Shown piece by piece: positions 34,906 through 44,256 of a stretch of 64,000 nt of DNA; within the stretch, counting starts at the first letter, position 1; the number at the start of each line of letters is the position of its first letter. Under the pieces are notes generated by a model, which was not told the DNA's origin, did no database searches, and saw only the letters and a list, made by a program, of their open reading frames with translations. This DNA comes from an uncultured Bacilli bacterium (GTDB taxonomy: Bacteria; Bacillota_I; Bacilli_A; RF39; UBA660): positions 1 through 64,000 of the forward strand of contig CAKPHH010000004.1 of assembly GCA_934157235.1 (NCBI GenBank). The letters are read 5' to 3'. The position numbers were made by a program, and so were the translations under genes.

Positions 34906-34934
34906 TTGACAAATATTTTCTTGTTTGATATTAT
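34906..34934 (+). promoter_or_regulatory. Promoter inside the left end of the tnpB-less element
   Basis: TTGACA, 17 bases, TATTAT: identical in boxes and spacing to the tnpB promoter at 44199-44227. It would transcribe the omega-RNA-like segment directly. Confidence 0.75.
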
Positions 34935-34940
34935 GAAATC

Positions 34941-35065
34941 CGAGAAGCAGTTATTCTGGCTGAAAACTACAATAGATTGAAGTAAAACAATAGCAAAGTG
35001 AGTACGGAAGCGACTATCGAAATTTAAGCTTATGGAAAATAGAAGATACTTTACTTGTGAGAAAT
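34941..35065 (+). ncRNA. Stand-alone omega-RNA-like transcript
   Basis: A predicted transcript from the element promoter through the scaffold AGTGAGTACGGAAGCGACTA and the downstream GATACT segment. The scaffold matches the region directly 3' of tnpB, where guide (omega) RNAs of IS605-type elements lie. Whether it carries a functional guide past about 35065 is unknown. Confidence 0.6.
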
Positions 35066-35139
35066 ATATTTAAAAAAAATTAATTTTCTCTTGCAAAAGT
35101 TTAAAAAATATTGTAAACTTAAGAAGTCAGTTAATTAAT

Positions 35140-35216
<77 letters not shown>

Positions 35217-35223
35217 TTAATTT

Positions 35224-35300
35224 GCCTCAATAGCTCAGTCGGTTAGAGCACTTGACTGTTAATCAAGGGGTCCTAGGTTCAAGTCCTAGTTGGGGCGCCA
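35224..35300 (+). tRNA. tRNA-Asn (GTT)
   Basis: Acceptor GCCTCAA/TTGGGGC, anticodon loop CTGTTAA, encoded CCA. Seven bases after tRNA-Ile. Confidence 0.95.
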
Positions 35301-35303
35301 TAT

Positions 35304-35380
35304 GGCGAGTTGGTGAAGCGGCTTAACACACTGCCCTTTCACGGCAGCATTCACGGATTCGAATTCCGTACTCGTCACCA
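35304..35380 (+). tRNA. tRNA-Glu (TTC)
   Basis: Acceptor GGCGAGT/ACTCGTC, anticodon loop CTTTCAC, encoded CCA. Three bases after tRNA-Asn. Confidence 0.94.
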
Positions 35381-35392
35381 TTTTAAAAGTAA

Positions 35393-35440
35393 TTCCAGTT
35401 ATACTGGATTTTTATTTGACCATTTTATTGGTCTTTTTTT
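35393..35440 (+). terminator. Terminator(s) of the tRNA Ile-Asn-Glu unit
   Basis: Two hairpins in series: ATTCCAG/CTGGATT and GACCA/TGGTC, the second with seven Ts. Confidence 0.8.
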
Positions 35441-35441
35441 G

Positions 35442-35470
35442 TTGACAACGTGACTAAATTAATGTAATAT
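35442..35470 (+). promoter_or_regulatory. Promoter of tRNA-Ser
   Basis: TTGACA (35442-35447), 17 bases, TAATAT (35465-35470); tRNA-Ser begins 27 bases later. Confidence 0.8.
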
Positions 35471-35496
35471 TATATATGCGGACGCACAAGAGGAAT

Positions 35497-35587
35497 GGAG
35501 TAGTACTCAAGAGGCTGAAGAGGCGCCCCTGCTAAGGGTGTAGGTCGGGCAACTGGCGCGAGAGTTCAAATCTCTCCTACTCCGCCA
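35497..35587 (+). tRNA. tRNA-Ser (GCT)
   Basis: 91 bases with the long variable arm typical of Ser: acceptor GGAGTAG/CTACTCC, anticodon loop CTGCTAA, variable arm TAGGTCGGGCAACTGGCGCG, encoded CCA. Confidence 0.95.
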
Positions 35588-35596
35588 TAGATAATT

Positions 35597-35622
35597 AAAC
35601 CTTGTTTATCAAGGTTTTTTTG
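35597..35622 (+). terminator. Terminator of tRNA-Ser
   Basis: AAACCTTG/CAAGGTTT stem and a T run. Confidence 0.87.
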
Positions 35623-35697
35623 TTTGTTTTTGAAGGTCAATTTCATATTCTTTTTAGGAACTTTTATGGTATAATTTTTAATAGGAGAGTTGATGCT

Positions 35698-38600
35698 ATG
35701 AATGATATGTATTTTGGGTTCTTAAAGAGATTTAATAAAATAAATAAATATTATAATTATTTAATTAAACAAACAAGAAAAAGCTTTTACGTGGGAATTA
35801 CAAATGAATGGATAATTGATAATTTTTATTTATTAGCAGAACTTAAAACGGATATTGTTCGTGATAGAGTAGAAATATGTAAAAGTATAAAAGATACTAA
35901 GAATCTTTATTATACCCTTAGGCAGGTAGCAATTTCTAATAATTACAATATTCCTTTTAAAGTATTAGTGGCAGAATTGAAAAAGTATCAGAAAGATAAT
36001 AAGATAAATCTTTCATATAGTAAAATTTCAGCTATTAAATATTTATTAGAATTTATTTATATAGAAAAATTATATTTACTTGCTTTAGATGAAGAAGAAA
36101 AACTACTTGTAAAAGAAAAAATTAGTAAAACAATAGATACTTGCAATTTGGATGAAGTAAAATTAAGTACTTTTACTGATAATAATTTTGATGTTTATAA
36201 TAATAAATATTATATTTATGAACTTAGTCAACAAATAAAAAGATTAGGAAATAAAAGTAATTATGTTTTTAAAGAGATAAATGAATTGTTAGAGAGTAAA
36301 AATATTGGATTAAAGGAAATTATTAATGATTTTCATCAAGAAAAGATTTCTACTAATATTTTAATTTCTAATGTATTTGGAGATTTAAAAAGATTATTAG
36401 AGCTTAGTGACGAAGAGTTATTTAAAAATGTTTCTTTTACAGAAAAACTATTATTGATGGATAAAGTTTATAAGAGTATGACTATTGAATCTAAGGTGCT
36501 TTATCGAAGACAAATTACGAAGTTAGCTAAGAGAAAAAGATGTAGTGAATATGAGTTATTAGAAAAGCTTTATGGTATAAGTTTAAAAGAAGAGAGGCAT
36601 ATTGGTTTTTATTTATTTAAAGAGAAGAATAATATACTTAAAACTTATATATATTTGTTTGTCATTTTAATATTAACTTTAAGTATTAGTTTATTTTTAT
36701 CTAACTATTTTATAGATCTTAGATGGTTGGGATTTTTAATATTACTTATTCCAGTTAATCAATTAGTAATAAGAATTATTAATACTATTTTAGTTAGAAT
36801 AGTACCTATTAATGTATTACCTAAGATGGATTATTCATTAGGATTACCAACTGAAGCAACAACGATGGTTGTAATACCAACTATTATTAGTAGTACAGAT
36901 AAAATTAAAGAGATGTTTGATACTTTAGAGACATTTTATTTGATTAATAAATCTAGTAATTTATACTTTACTTTATTAGGAGATGTTAAGGAGTCTTCTA
37001 AAGGTGTTGAGGATTATGATAGTAAGTTTTCTTTATATGGAGAAAGTTATGCAGCTAATTTAAATAAAAAATATGGGAAAGATTTATTTTACTTTGTTTA
37101 TCGTAAGATATTTTTTAATGATAAAGAGAATAAGTATTTAGGATATGAGAGAAAAAGAGGAGCGTTAATTCAATTTAATAAAATATTATTAGGAAAAGTA
37201 ACACCTTCTTTTAGTAAAAAGAATTTCTTTGTTAATACTTTGGAAAATAAAAAGCTAAATATTAAATATGTTATTACATTAGATACAGATACGAGATTAG
37301 TATTAAGTTCGGCTCTTAATTTAGTAGGAGCTATGGCTCATCCTTTAAATAAACCGATTTTAAATAAAGAAGGTACTAAAGTTATTTCTGGATATGGATT
37401 AATGCAACCAAGAGTAGATGTAGATATAGAATCTACTAATAAGAGTTTATATAGTCAAATATTTGCAGGAGTAGGAGGCTTTGATACTTATTCAGCTTTT
37501 GTACCTGATCTTTATCAAGATTTATTTAGAGAAGGTAGTTTTATTGGAAAAGGTATTTATGATTTAGAGGTTTTTGATAAGTTGTTAGCAGAAACATTTC
37601 CAGATAATCTTATTTTGTCGCATGATTTAATAGAAGGTAATTATTTAAGAGTAGGGTATTTAGCTGATATTTCTTTAATAGATAATTTTCCATCTTCCTT
37701 TTTAACAGATGTTAGAAGACATCATAGATGGGCTCGAGGAGATGTACAAATTATTGGATGGCTTTTAAATAAAGTTTTAAATAAAAAGAAAGAGAAAGTT
37801 AAAAATCCAATAAATGTATTAGGTAAATTTAAAATACTTGATAATATTGTAAGAATGTTTCTATTTCCAACTTTACTTTTAATTTTACTTTTAGCAACTA
37901 ATATGAAGTTTAGCAAATCATTATTATGGATTGGGTTTGTAATATTAGAAGTAGCAATTTCAATTATATTTTTCTTTGGAGAAAAACTAACACAGAAAAA
38001 TGAAACTAAAAAAGTTACAGTCTATTATAAAAACTTGTTATTGGGAGGAAGAAGTTTGTTATATAGAGCTTATATTACTTTTATTACGCTTCCTTTTTAT
38101 ACAGTACTTTATATGGATGCTTTCTTTAGAACTTTATATAGACTTTTTAAGACTCATAAAAATTTACTTAATTGGGTTAGTTCGGAAGAAGTTTCTAAAA
38201 ATACAGATAATAGTTTAAAAAGTTATTTAAGACTATTTATTCCAAATTATGTAGTCATAATTCTTCTTATTATTGTTGGTTTGATAAGTAATAATTTTAT
38301 AACTTATATTATGGCTTTTATGTTTTTGACAGCACCATTTATTTTATATTTAGTTAGTTTAGATAAGACTTCTAATAATAAAGTTAGTGATAATGATTTA
38401 GAACAATTAGAAGTATTAGCTTTAGATACTTGGAAATATTTTTATGATAATATAAAGGAAGAATATCATTATTTAATACCGGATAATTATCAGGAAAATA
38501 GAGAGAAAAAGTTAGATTTAAGAACATCTCCAACAGCGATAGGGTATTCTTTAACTAGTGTTATTTCAGCGTATGAAATGAATTTTATTGAGTTAGATGA

Positions 38601-41600
38601 AGCTTTTAATTTACTTGGAGATATTTTGAAGAGTGTTGATTCTTTAGAAAAGTGGAATGGACATTTATATAATTGGTATAATATAGAAAATTGTCAGGTC
38701 CTTAATCCTAGATTTGTTTCAACTGTTGATTCAGGTAACTTTATAGCGAGTGTTGTGATAGCAAGAGAGTTTTTAAATAAGTATGAAAACTTAGAATTAG
38801 TTAAACTTTGTGATAAGTTGATTAATAATGCTAATTTTAAGAAATTATATACGAAGAGATCTGTATTTAGTATTGGGTATGATGATAATGAAGGAAAACT
38901 TTCAATTTATAATTATAATAATTTTGCGAGTGAAGCTCGTTTAACTAGTTATTTAGCTATTTGTAAGGGTGATGTTTCAGTTAAACATTGGTTTTCTTTG
39001 GATAAGTCTTTAACAATGTATAAAGGACATAAGGGACTTATTTCCTGGTCTGGTACTTCATTTGAGTATTATATGCCATTTCTTTTTATGAAGAATTATC
39101 CAAATACTTTGTTGGATGAAGCTTATCAGTTTGCTTATTTCTGTCAAAAAAGTTATATAGAAAAGATATCTAAAAAACTGCCTTGGGGAATTAGTGAATC
39201 AGCTTATAATGAACTTGATGATGCCTTAAATTATAAGTATAAGGCGTTTTCGACTCCTTACTTAAAAATGAAAGAAGATAAGGATAAGAGAATAGTTATT
39301 TCTCCATATGCATCAATTATGGCTTTAGAGTTATTTCCTAAAGAAGTAATTTCTAATATTTCGAAATATAAAGAAATGAATATGTTTGATAAATATGGTT
39401 TGTATGAGTCATATGACTGTGATAATGAGACTTGCGTTAAGGCATATTTTGCTCATCACCAAGGAATGATTTTAATGGGATTAGTTAATTATTTGAAAGA
39501 GGATTCTCTTAAGAATTATTTTCATCAAAATACGTTAATTAAGACTTTTGAAATTTTACTTAAAGAAAAAGTACAATTAAGGACAGATATTGATATGAAG
39601 ATATCAGATTATAAAAAATATAATTATCAAAAAGAAGAAATATCTAATGATATTAGGACCTTTAATTATATTTCGGATATGCCAGAATTTTCAGTTTTAT
39701 CTAATAAAAAATATTGTTTACTTATTAATGATAAGGGTAATGGTTTTTCAAGATATAGAACTTTACAATTAAATAGATATCGTAAAGCTAGTGAACAAGA
39801 TCATGGAATTTATATGTATATTAGAGATTTAGATACTAATTATGTATGGTCTAATACTTACGCTCCTATTAATAAAAAGAGTGATAATTATGAAGTGGTG
39901 TTTGCTTCTGATAAGATTAAATATTTAAGAACTGATGGGAAGATTATGACAACTACAGAGATTGTTGTTACTCCTTATCATAATGCTGAAATTAGAAAAG
40001 TTACTTTTAAGAATAATAGTGATGTTTCTCGGACTTTGGAACTTACAACTTATATGGAAGTGATATTATCAGAAAATATGGATGATGTTTCGCATAGGGC
40101 TTTTAATAATATGTTTGTTTCTAGTGAATGGGATAGTAAGAGTAATTCTTTGATTATGATGAGAAAAGGTAAGGGAGATTCTCTTGTTAATAACTATATG
40201 GTTAGTAGACTAATTGTTTTAGATCCTATGGATAAATATAGTTATGAAACAGAAAGAAGTAATTTTATTGGTAGAGGTCAAAGGCTTAATAATCCAATAA
40301 GTATTTCTAAAAAACTTAGTAATTATGTAGGAGATAATTTAGACCCTATTAGTAGTATTAGAAATAAAATAGAAATAGCTGCTAATGAGAGTAGAGAAGT
40401 ATACTTTATAGTTGGGTTTGGTAGAAGTAGAGAGCAAATAAGAGAGATTATTAATTCTTATAATACACCTAGAGATATTAATAATACCTTTAAATTAGCT
40501 TCTTTAAATAATGTTATTAATACTAAGAGTTTAAATATTAAGGGAGAAGAATTAAGACTATATAATATAATGCTTAACTATTTATATCAGACAACTAAAA
40601 TAGCACTTACAGAAGAGAGATTAGATTTATTAAGAAAAAATAGTTTAGCACAACCAGGATTATGGAAATTTGGAATTAGTGGAGATAGACCAATTATATT
40701 AGTAGATATTAGTGATATAAGTGATTTACCATTTGTTTTTAGTATACTTAAAGCATTTGAATACTATAAAAACAATTCAATATTTGTGGATGTAGTTATT
40801 ATTAATAATGAAGGTGAATATAGAGAAGTTATTAATAAAGAGATAGATGATGAGATATATAGAATTTATTCAGTTAATAGTTTTTATCATACGCCTGGTA
40901 TTATTAAAGTTATTGATGGAGGAAGTTTATCAAGAGAAGAAATTAGTTTATTTGGAATTGTTCCTAGACTTAGATTTATTATAAAAGATCATATTACTTT
41001 AGAAGAAGCTGTTTTAGAGTTACAAAAGAAGAATAAAATTAGTGATTATGAAGAGAAGTTGTATGAGAAAAATAGCGAAACTTCTAATTTAGATAAGTTA
41101 GAGTTTGATAATGGCTATGGAGGCTTTAAAAATAAGGGAAGGGAGTATGTTATTTATAATAATAAAACTCCAAAGCCTTGGAGTAATGTTATAGCGAATG
41201 AAGAGTTTGGTACTATTATTACTAATAATGGAGCTGGATTTACTTATTTTGATAATTCTTCAGAATTTAAAATAACTTCTTGGACTAATGATTTAGTTGT
41301 TGATGATTGTTCAGAAGGGTTTAAATTTAATGATTTAATCTTTAAACCAGATTCATGTGTTCATGGAATGGGATATAGTATTTTAAAGAGTGAGTCAAAT
41401 GATTTGAAAAAGGAAATTATAGAATTTGTTTCAGTAAATGAACCAGTTAAATTATATTTAGTAAAATTAACTAATAAGACTAAATGGAAGAAGAATATTA
41501 AAGTTAATTTTTGGATTAATCCAACACTTGGTAATTTTGATGAGAAAACAGCTAGACATATTTTATCGGAGTTTATGGAAGAGGATAATTTCTTGAGACT

Positions 41601-43347
41601 TCGTAATGCTTATAGTATTAATTATAGTGATGTTTATGTTTATATGTCTTCTAGTGAAAAAATTACAAAGGCTTCTTATGATAAGATTTTAATTAAGAGT
41701 ATTGAGAATGATATTGTACTTAATGGAGAAGAAGAGAAGACTTTAATATTTACATTGGGCGCTAATAGAAGTGAATGTATTGGAGAAGGTTTAGTTAGAA
41801 AATATAGTGATATTGAGTATGCTTTAAAGGCTTATGAGAAGGTATGTGAGTATTGGAATGATACTTTAGAAAGAGTTAAGGTTAAGAGTCCAGATAAGAG
41901 TTTTGATTATATGATTAATGGTTGGTACTTATATCAAACTATATCTTCTAGAATTATGGCTAAAGCAGGTTTTTATCAAGTATCTGGAGCATTTGGTTAT
42001 AGAGATCAATTACAGGATGCGATGAATATTGTTTTAGTTAGACCAGATATGACTAGAAAACAAATTCTTATAAATGCAGAACATCAATTTATAGAGGGGG
42101 ATGTTTTACATTGGTGGCATGAGGAGAGTAAATTTGGACTTAGAAGTCGCTATATGGATGATTTCTTATGGCTAGTCTATGCAACTATTAATTATATTGA
42201 AGTAACAGGAGATAGTGATATATTAGAAGTTAAGGTTCCTTATGTTACATGTGATTTACTTGGTACTTATGAATATGAAAAGACTATTTATTATAATTAT
42301 TCTAATAATAGTGATACACTTCTTAAGCATTGTTTTAAATCTTTAAGTTTATCAATGTCTAATTTAGGGAGTCATGGTTTACCATTAATGAATGGTGGAG
42401 ACTGGAATGATGGAATGAATAGAGTTGGTATTAAAGGTAAGGGAGAAAGTGTTTGGTTAGGATTCTTCTTATACAATATTATTGATAAATTTATAGAGAT
42501 GATTAAGGATAATAAACTTAATGTCGATACTTTACTGTATGAAAGGTTTAATGAAAAATTAAGAGATAATTTAAATAAATATGGTTGGGATAAGGACTAT
42601 TATTTAAGAGCTTATTTTGATAATGGAGATAAACTTGGTAGTCGTGATAATAGTGAATGTAAGATTGATTTAATATCACAGAGTTTTTCGATTATATCTT
42701 CTGTTGCATCAAAAGAAAGAGGTTTAAAAGTAATTGAGGAAGTTGAGAAGAATTTAGTTGATAGTGATAATGGAATTATAAAATTATTAAATCCGGCTTT
42801 TAAAAAGTCTTTAAATAATCCTGGATATATTATGAATTATCATGAAGGTATTAGAGAAAATGGGGGACAATATACTCATGCGGTTAGTTGGTATATCATG
42901 GCTTTAATAAAAATGGGATATAGGGAGAAGGCTTATCAATATTATCAAATGATTAATCCGATTAATAGAACTTTAGATAAAGAATTAGTTTCTAAATATA
43001 ATGGAGAGCCTTATGTTATTGCGGCTGATATTTATGCTAATAAGAGTTTTTTAGGACAGGCTGGTTGGACTTGGTATACAGGTTCTGCAGGATGGTTTTA
43101 TAATGTGGCTCTTAGAGATATTTTAGGTATTAAGAAATTTGGTAAGAAATTAAAAATAGAACCTAGTTTTCCAGATGGTTGGAAAGAGTTTAAAATTACT
43201 TATATATTTATGGATACTGTTTATAAAATAGAAGTTCATAAAGATGGTAAGGATGAAACTATTGTTGATGGATGTATTCAAAAGCGTCATAGTATTGAGT
43301 TGATTAACGATAAAAAAACTCATGATATTAACATTTATCGAAAATAA
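35698..43347 (+). CDS. Giant GT84-GH94 glucan synthase-like membrane protein (cyclic beta-1,2-glucan synthase family)
   Basis: 2549 residues. Order: a cytosolic N-terminal helical region (1-315), two membrane spans (about 317-370), a GT84 glycosyltransferase core with the DxD motif LDTDTRL (about 529), LSHDLIEG and the RRHHRWARGDVQI segment (about 671), more membrane spans (720-910), a glucoamylase-like domain (about 960-1280) and a GH94-type part with LMNGGDWNDGMN (near 2235), which contains the catalytic Asp. This is the plan of cyclic beta-1,2-glucan synthases, which build, trim and cyclise beta-1,2-glucan. The start is the ATG after GGAGAG; a TATAAT box lies just upstream. It makes up 12% of the window. 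The product cannot be proved from the sequence. Confidence 0.88.
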   Translation: MNDMYFGFLKRFNKINKYYNYLIKQTRKSFYVGITNEWIIDNFYLLAELKTDIVRDRVEICKSIKDTKNLYYTLRQVAISNNYNIPFKVLVAELKKYQKDNKINLSYSKISAIKYLLEFIYIEKLYLLALDEEEKLLVKEKISKTIDTCNLDEVKLSTFTDNNFDVYNNKYYIYELSQQIKRLGNKSNYVFKEINELLESKNIGLKEIINDFHQEKISTNILISNVFGDLKRLLELSDEELFKNVSFTEKLLLMDKVYKSMTIESKVLYRRQITKLAKRKRCSEYELLEKLYGISLKEERHIGFYLFKEKNNILKTYIYLFVILILTLSISLFLSNYFIDLRWLGFLILLIPVNQLVIRIINTILVRIVPINVLPKMDYSLGLPTEATTMVVIPTIISSTDKIKEMFDTLETFYLINKSSNLYFTLLGDVKESSKGVEDYDSKFSLYGESYAANLNKKYGKDLFYFVYRKIFFNDKENKYLGYERKRGALIQFNKILLGKVTPSFSKKNFFVNTLENKKLNIKYVITLDTDTRLVLSSALNLVGAMAHPLNKPILNKEGTKVISGYGLMQPRVDVDIESTNKSLYSQIFAGVGGFDTYSAFVPDLYQDLFREGSFIGKGIYDLEVFDKLLAETFPDNLILSHDLIEGNYLRVGYLADISLIDNFPSSFLTDVRRHHRWARGDVQIIGWLLNKVLNKKKEKVKNPINVLGKFKILDNIVRMFLFPTLLLILLLATNMKFSKSLLWIGFVILEVAISIIFFFGEKLTQKNETKKVTVYYKNLLLGGRSLLYRAYITFITLPFYTVLYMDAFFRTLYRLFKTHKNLLNWVSSEEVSKNTDNSLKSYLRLFIPNYVVIILLIIVGLISNNFITYIMAFMFLTAPFILYLVSLDKTSNNKVSDNDLEQLEVLALDTWKYFYDNIKEEYHYLIPDNYQENREKKLDLRTSPTAIGYSLTSVISAYEMNFIELDEAFNLLGDILKSVDSLEKWNGHLYNWYNIENCQVLNPRFVSTVDSGNFIASVVIAREFLNKYENLELVKLCDKLINNANFKKLYTKRSVFSIGYDDNEGKLSIYNYNNFASEARLTSYLAICKGDVSVKHWFSLDKSLTMYKGHKGLISWSGTSFEYYMPFLFMKNYPNTLLDEAYQFAYFCQKSYIEKISKKLPWGISESAYNELDDALNYKYKAFSTPYLKMKEDKDKRIVISPYASIMALELFPKEVISNISKYKEMNMFDKYGLYESYDCDNETCVKAYFAHHQGMILMGLVNYLKEDSLKNYFHQNTLIKTFEILLKEKVQLRTDIDMKISDYKKYNYQKEEISNDIRTFNYISDMPEFSVLSNKKYCLLINDKGNGFSRYRTLQLNRYRKASEQDHGIYMYIRDLDTNYVWSNTYAPINKKSDNYEVVFASDKIKYLRTDGKIMTTTEIVVTPYHNAEIRKVTFKNNSDVSRTLELTTYMEVILSENMDDVSHRAFNNMFVSSEWDSKSNSLIMMRKGKGDSLVNNYMVSRLIVLDPMDKYSYETERSNFIGRGQRLNNPISISKKLSNYVGDNLDPISSIRNKIEIAANESREVYFIVGFGRSREQIREIINSYNTPRDINNTFKLASLNNVINTKSLNIKGEELRLYNIMLNYLYQTTKIALTEERLDLLRKNSLAQPGLWKFGISGDRPIILVDISDISDLPFVFSILKAFEYYKNNSIFVDVVIINNEGEYREVINKEIDDEIYRIYSVNSFYHTPGIIKVIDGGSLSREEISLFGIVPRLRFIIKDHITLEEAVLELQKKNKISDYEEKLYEKNSETSNLDKLEFDNGYGGFKNKGREYVIYNNKTPKPWSNVIANEEFGTIITNNGAGFTYFDNSSEFKITSWTNDLVVDDCSEGFKFNDLIFKPDSCVHGMGYSILKSESNDLKKEIIEFVSVNEPVKLYLVKLTNKTKWKKNIKVNFWINPTLGNFDEKTARHILSEFMEEDNFLRLRNAYSINYSDVYVYMSSSEKITKASYDKILIKSIENDIVLNGEEEKTLIFTLGANRSECIGEGLVRKYSDIEYALKAYEKVCEYWNDTLERVKVKSPDKSFDYMINGWYLYQTISSRIMAKAGFYQVSGAFGYRDQLQDAMNIVLVRPDMTRKQILINAEHQFIEGDVLHWWHEESKFGLRSRYMDDFLWLVYATINYIEVTGDSDILEVKVPYVTCDLLGTYEYEKTIYYNYSNNSDTLLKHCFKSLSLSMSNLGSHGLPLMNGGDWNDGMNRVGIKGKGESVWLGFFLYNIIDKFIEMIKDNKLNVDTLLYERFNEKLRDNLNKYGWDKDYYLRAYFDNGDKLGSRDNSECKIDLISQSFSIISSVASKERGLKVIEEVEKNLVDSDNGIIKLLNPAFKKSLNNPGYIMNYHEGIRENGGQYTHAVSWYIMALIKMGYREKAYQYYQMINPINRTLDKELVSKYNGEPYVIAADIYANKSFLGQAGWTWYTGSAGWFYNVALRDILGIKKFGKKLKIEPSFPDGWKEFKITYIFMDTVYKIEVHKDGKDETIVDGCIQKRHSIELINDKKTHDINIYRK

Positions 43348-43396
43348 GCTCCTTTTATTTAGACTCGTGTTATAATGAGTTTTGGAGATGATTAAA

Positions 43397-44095
43397 ATGA
43401 AATTTATAGTTTCAGAAGAATTTTTTGAGAAGGTTCCAAATGCGTATTTTGGAATAGTTTATTTTAATAATTTTGATAACAAAACTAAATTAGACTTTAC
43501 AGATAAAATGTTAGAAGAAGCTATTGAGAGTGCTAGAGAAAGACTTGGTGAAGGTCGTGTAAAAGAAAATACTTTAATCATTCCTTATCGTGAGGCATTT
43601 AAGAATTTAGGAATTAATCCTAATAAATTCATGTGTTCAATAGAAGCTTTAATGACTAGAATTTCTAAGGGAGGGGAAATACCTCATATTAATCCAATTG
43701 TTGATATATGTAATGCTTTATCTATTAAATATATTTTACCTGTAGGTGTACATGATGTAGCTAACTTTAAGGGTGATTTAGAGATAAGAGGTGCAGTAGC
43801 AGAAGATACATTTGTTTCTTTTGGAAGTGAAGAAGTTGAACATCCAGATGTAGGAGAAGTTGTGTATGTTTCTGGTAATGAAGTAAAGACAAGGAGATGG
43901 ACTTGGAGACAAGGTGAAAAAAGTAAAGTTACAGAAGAAACTAGTCATATCTTTGTACCAATAGATGGATTTACTGATGTTAATAAAGAAGAAGTAATTG
44001 CTTTACAAAAAGAATTAGTAGAAATACTTAAATCTTTAGGAATAGAAGCAGTTGTTGATTATGTTGATAAAGATAAAAGAAGTTTTGAAGTATAA
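43397..44095 (+). CDS. B3/B4 tRNA-binding domain protein
   Basis: 232 residues of the B3/B4 fold found in the PheRS beta subunit, here free-standing. Recognisable segments are NPNKFMCSIEALMTRISKGG, INPIVDICNALSIKYILPVGV and GEVVYVSGNEVKTRRWTWRQGE. Free B3/B4 proteins are thought to act on tRNA or amino acids, perhaps in editing; this is not settled. ATG at 43397 has GGAG nine bases upstream. A strong terminator follows, into which the tnpB element is inserted. Confidence 0.82.
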   Translation: MKFIVSEEFFEKVPNAYFGIVYFNNFDNKTKLDFTDKMLEEAIESARERLGEGRVKENTLIIPYREAFKNLGINPNKFMCSIEALMTRISKGGEIPHINPIVDICNALSIKYILPVGVHDVANFKGDLEIRGAVAEDTFVSFGSEEVEHPDVGEVVYVSGNEVKTRRWTWRQGEKSKVTEETSHIFVPIDGFTDVNKEEVIALQKELVEILKSLGIEAVVDYVDKDKRSFEV

Positions 44096-44107
44096 AATTA
44101 TTAAAAT

Positions 44108-44142
44108 AGAAGCAAACGTAGTGATATGTTTGCTTTTTTTTA
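44108..44142 (+). terminator. Terminator of the B3/B4 gene
   Basis: AGCAAAC/GTTTGCT stem (44111-44117 with 44128-44134) and a T run that abuts the tnpB element. Confidence 0.87.
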
Positions 44143-44198
44143 TTTATAAGGAATTTTCTCTTCGAATGTGTAATTAGAATAAAATATGCTATTGCATA

Positions 44199-44227
44199 TT
44201 GACAAACGTTTGTTTGTATATTATTAT
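44199..44227 (+). promoter_or_regulatory. Promoter of tnpB
   Basis: TTGACA, 17 bases, TATTAT, lying 54 bases inside the left end. Confidence 0.78.
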
Positions 44228-44256
44228 AGTAAGTCAAGATGATGGAGGTGTATTAC

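Larger units (their letters stand above)
34846..35065 (+). mobile_element. IS605/TnpB-family derivative without tnpB (left end + omega-RNA-like right end)
   Basis: The left part shares TTTATTTATAAGGAATTTT with the tnpB element at 44140 and has the same promoter layout 55 bases further in (54 in the other copy). The right part, 34995-35050, aligns without gaps to 45404-45459 with five differences in 56 bases. Between them are only about 60 bases and no transposase gene. This looks like an internally deleted, non-autonomous copy. The right boundary is uncertain by some 15 bases. Confidence 0.75.
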
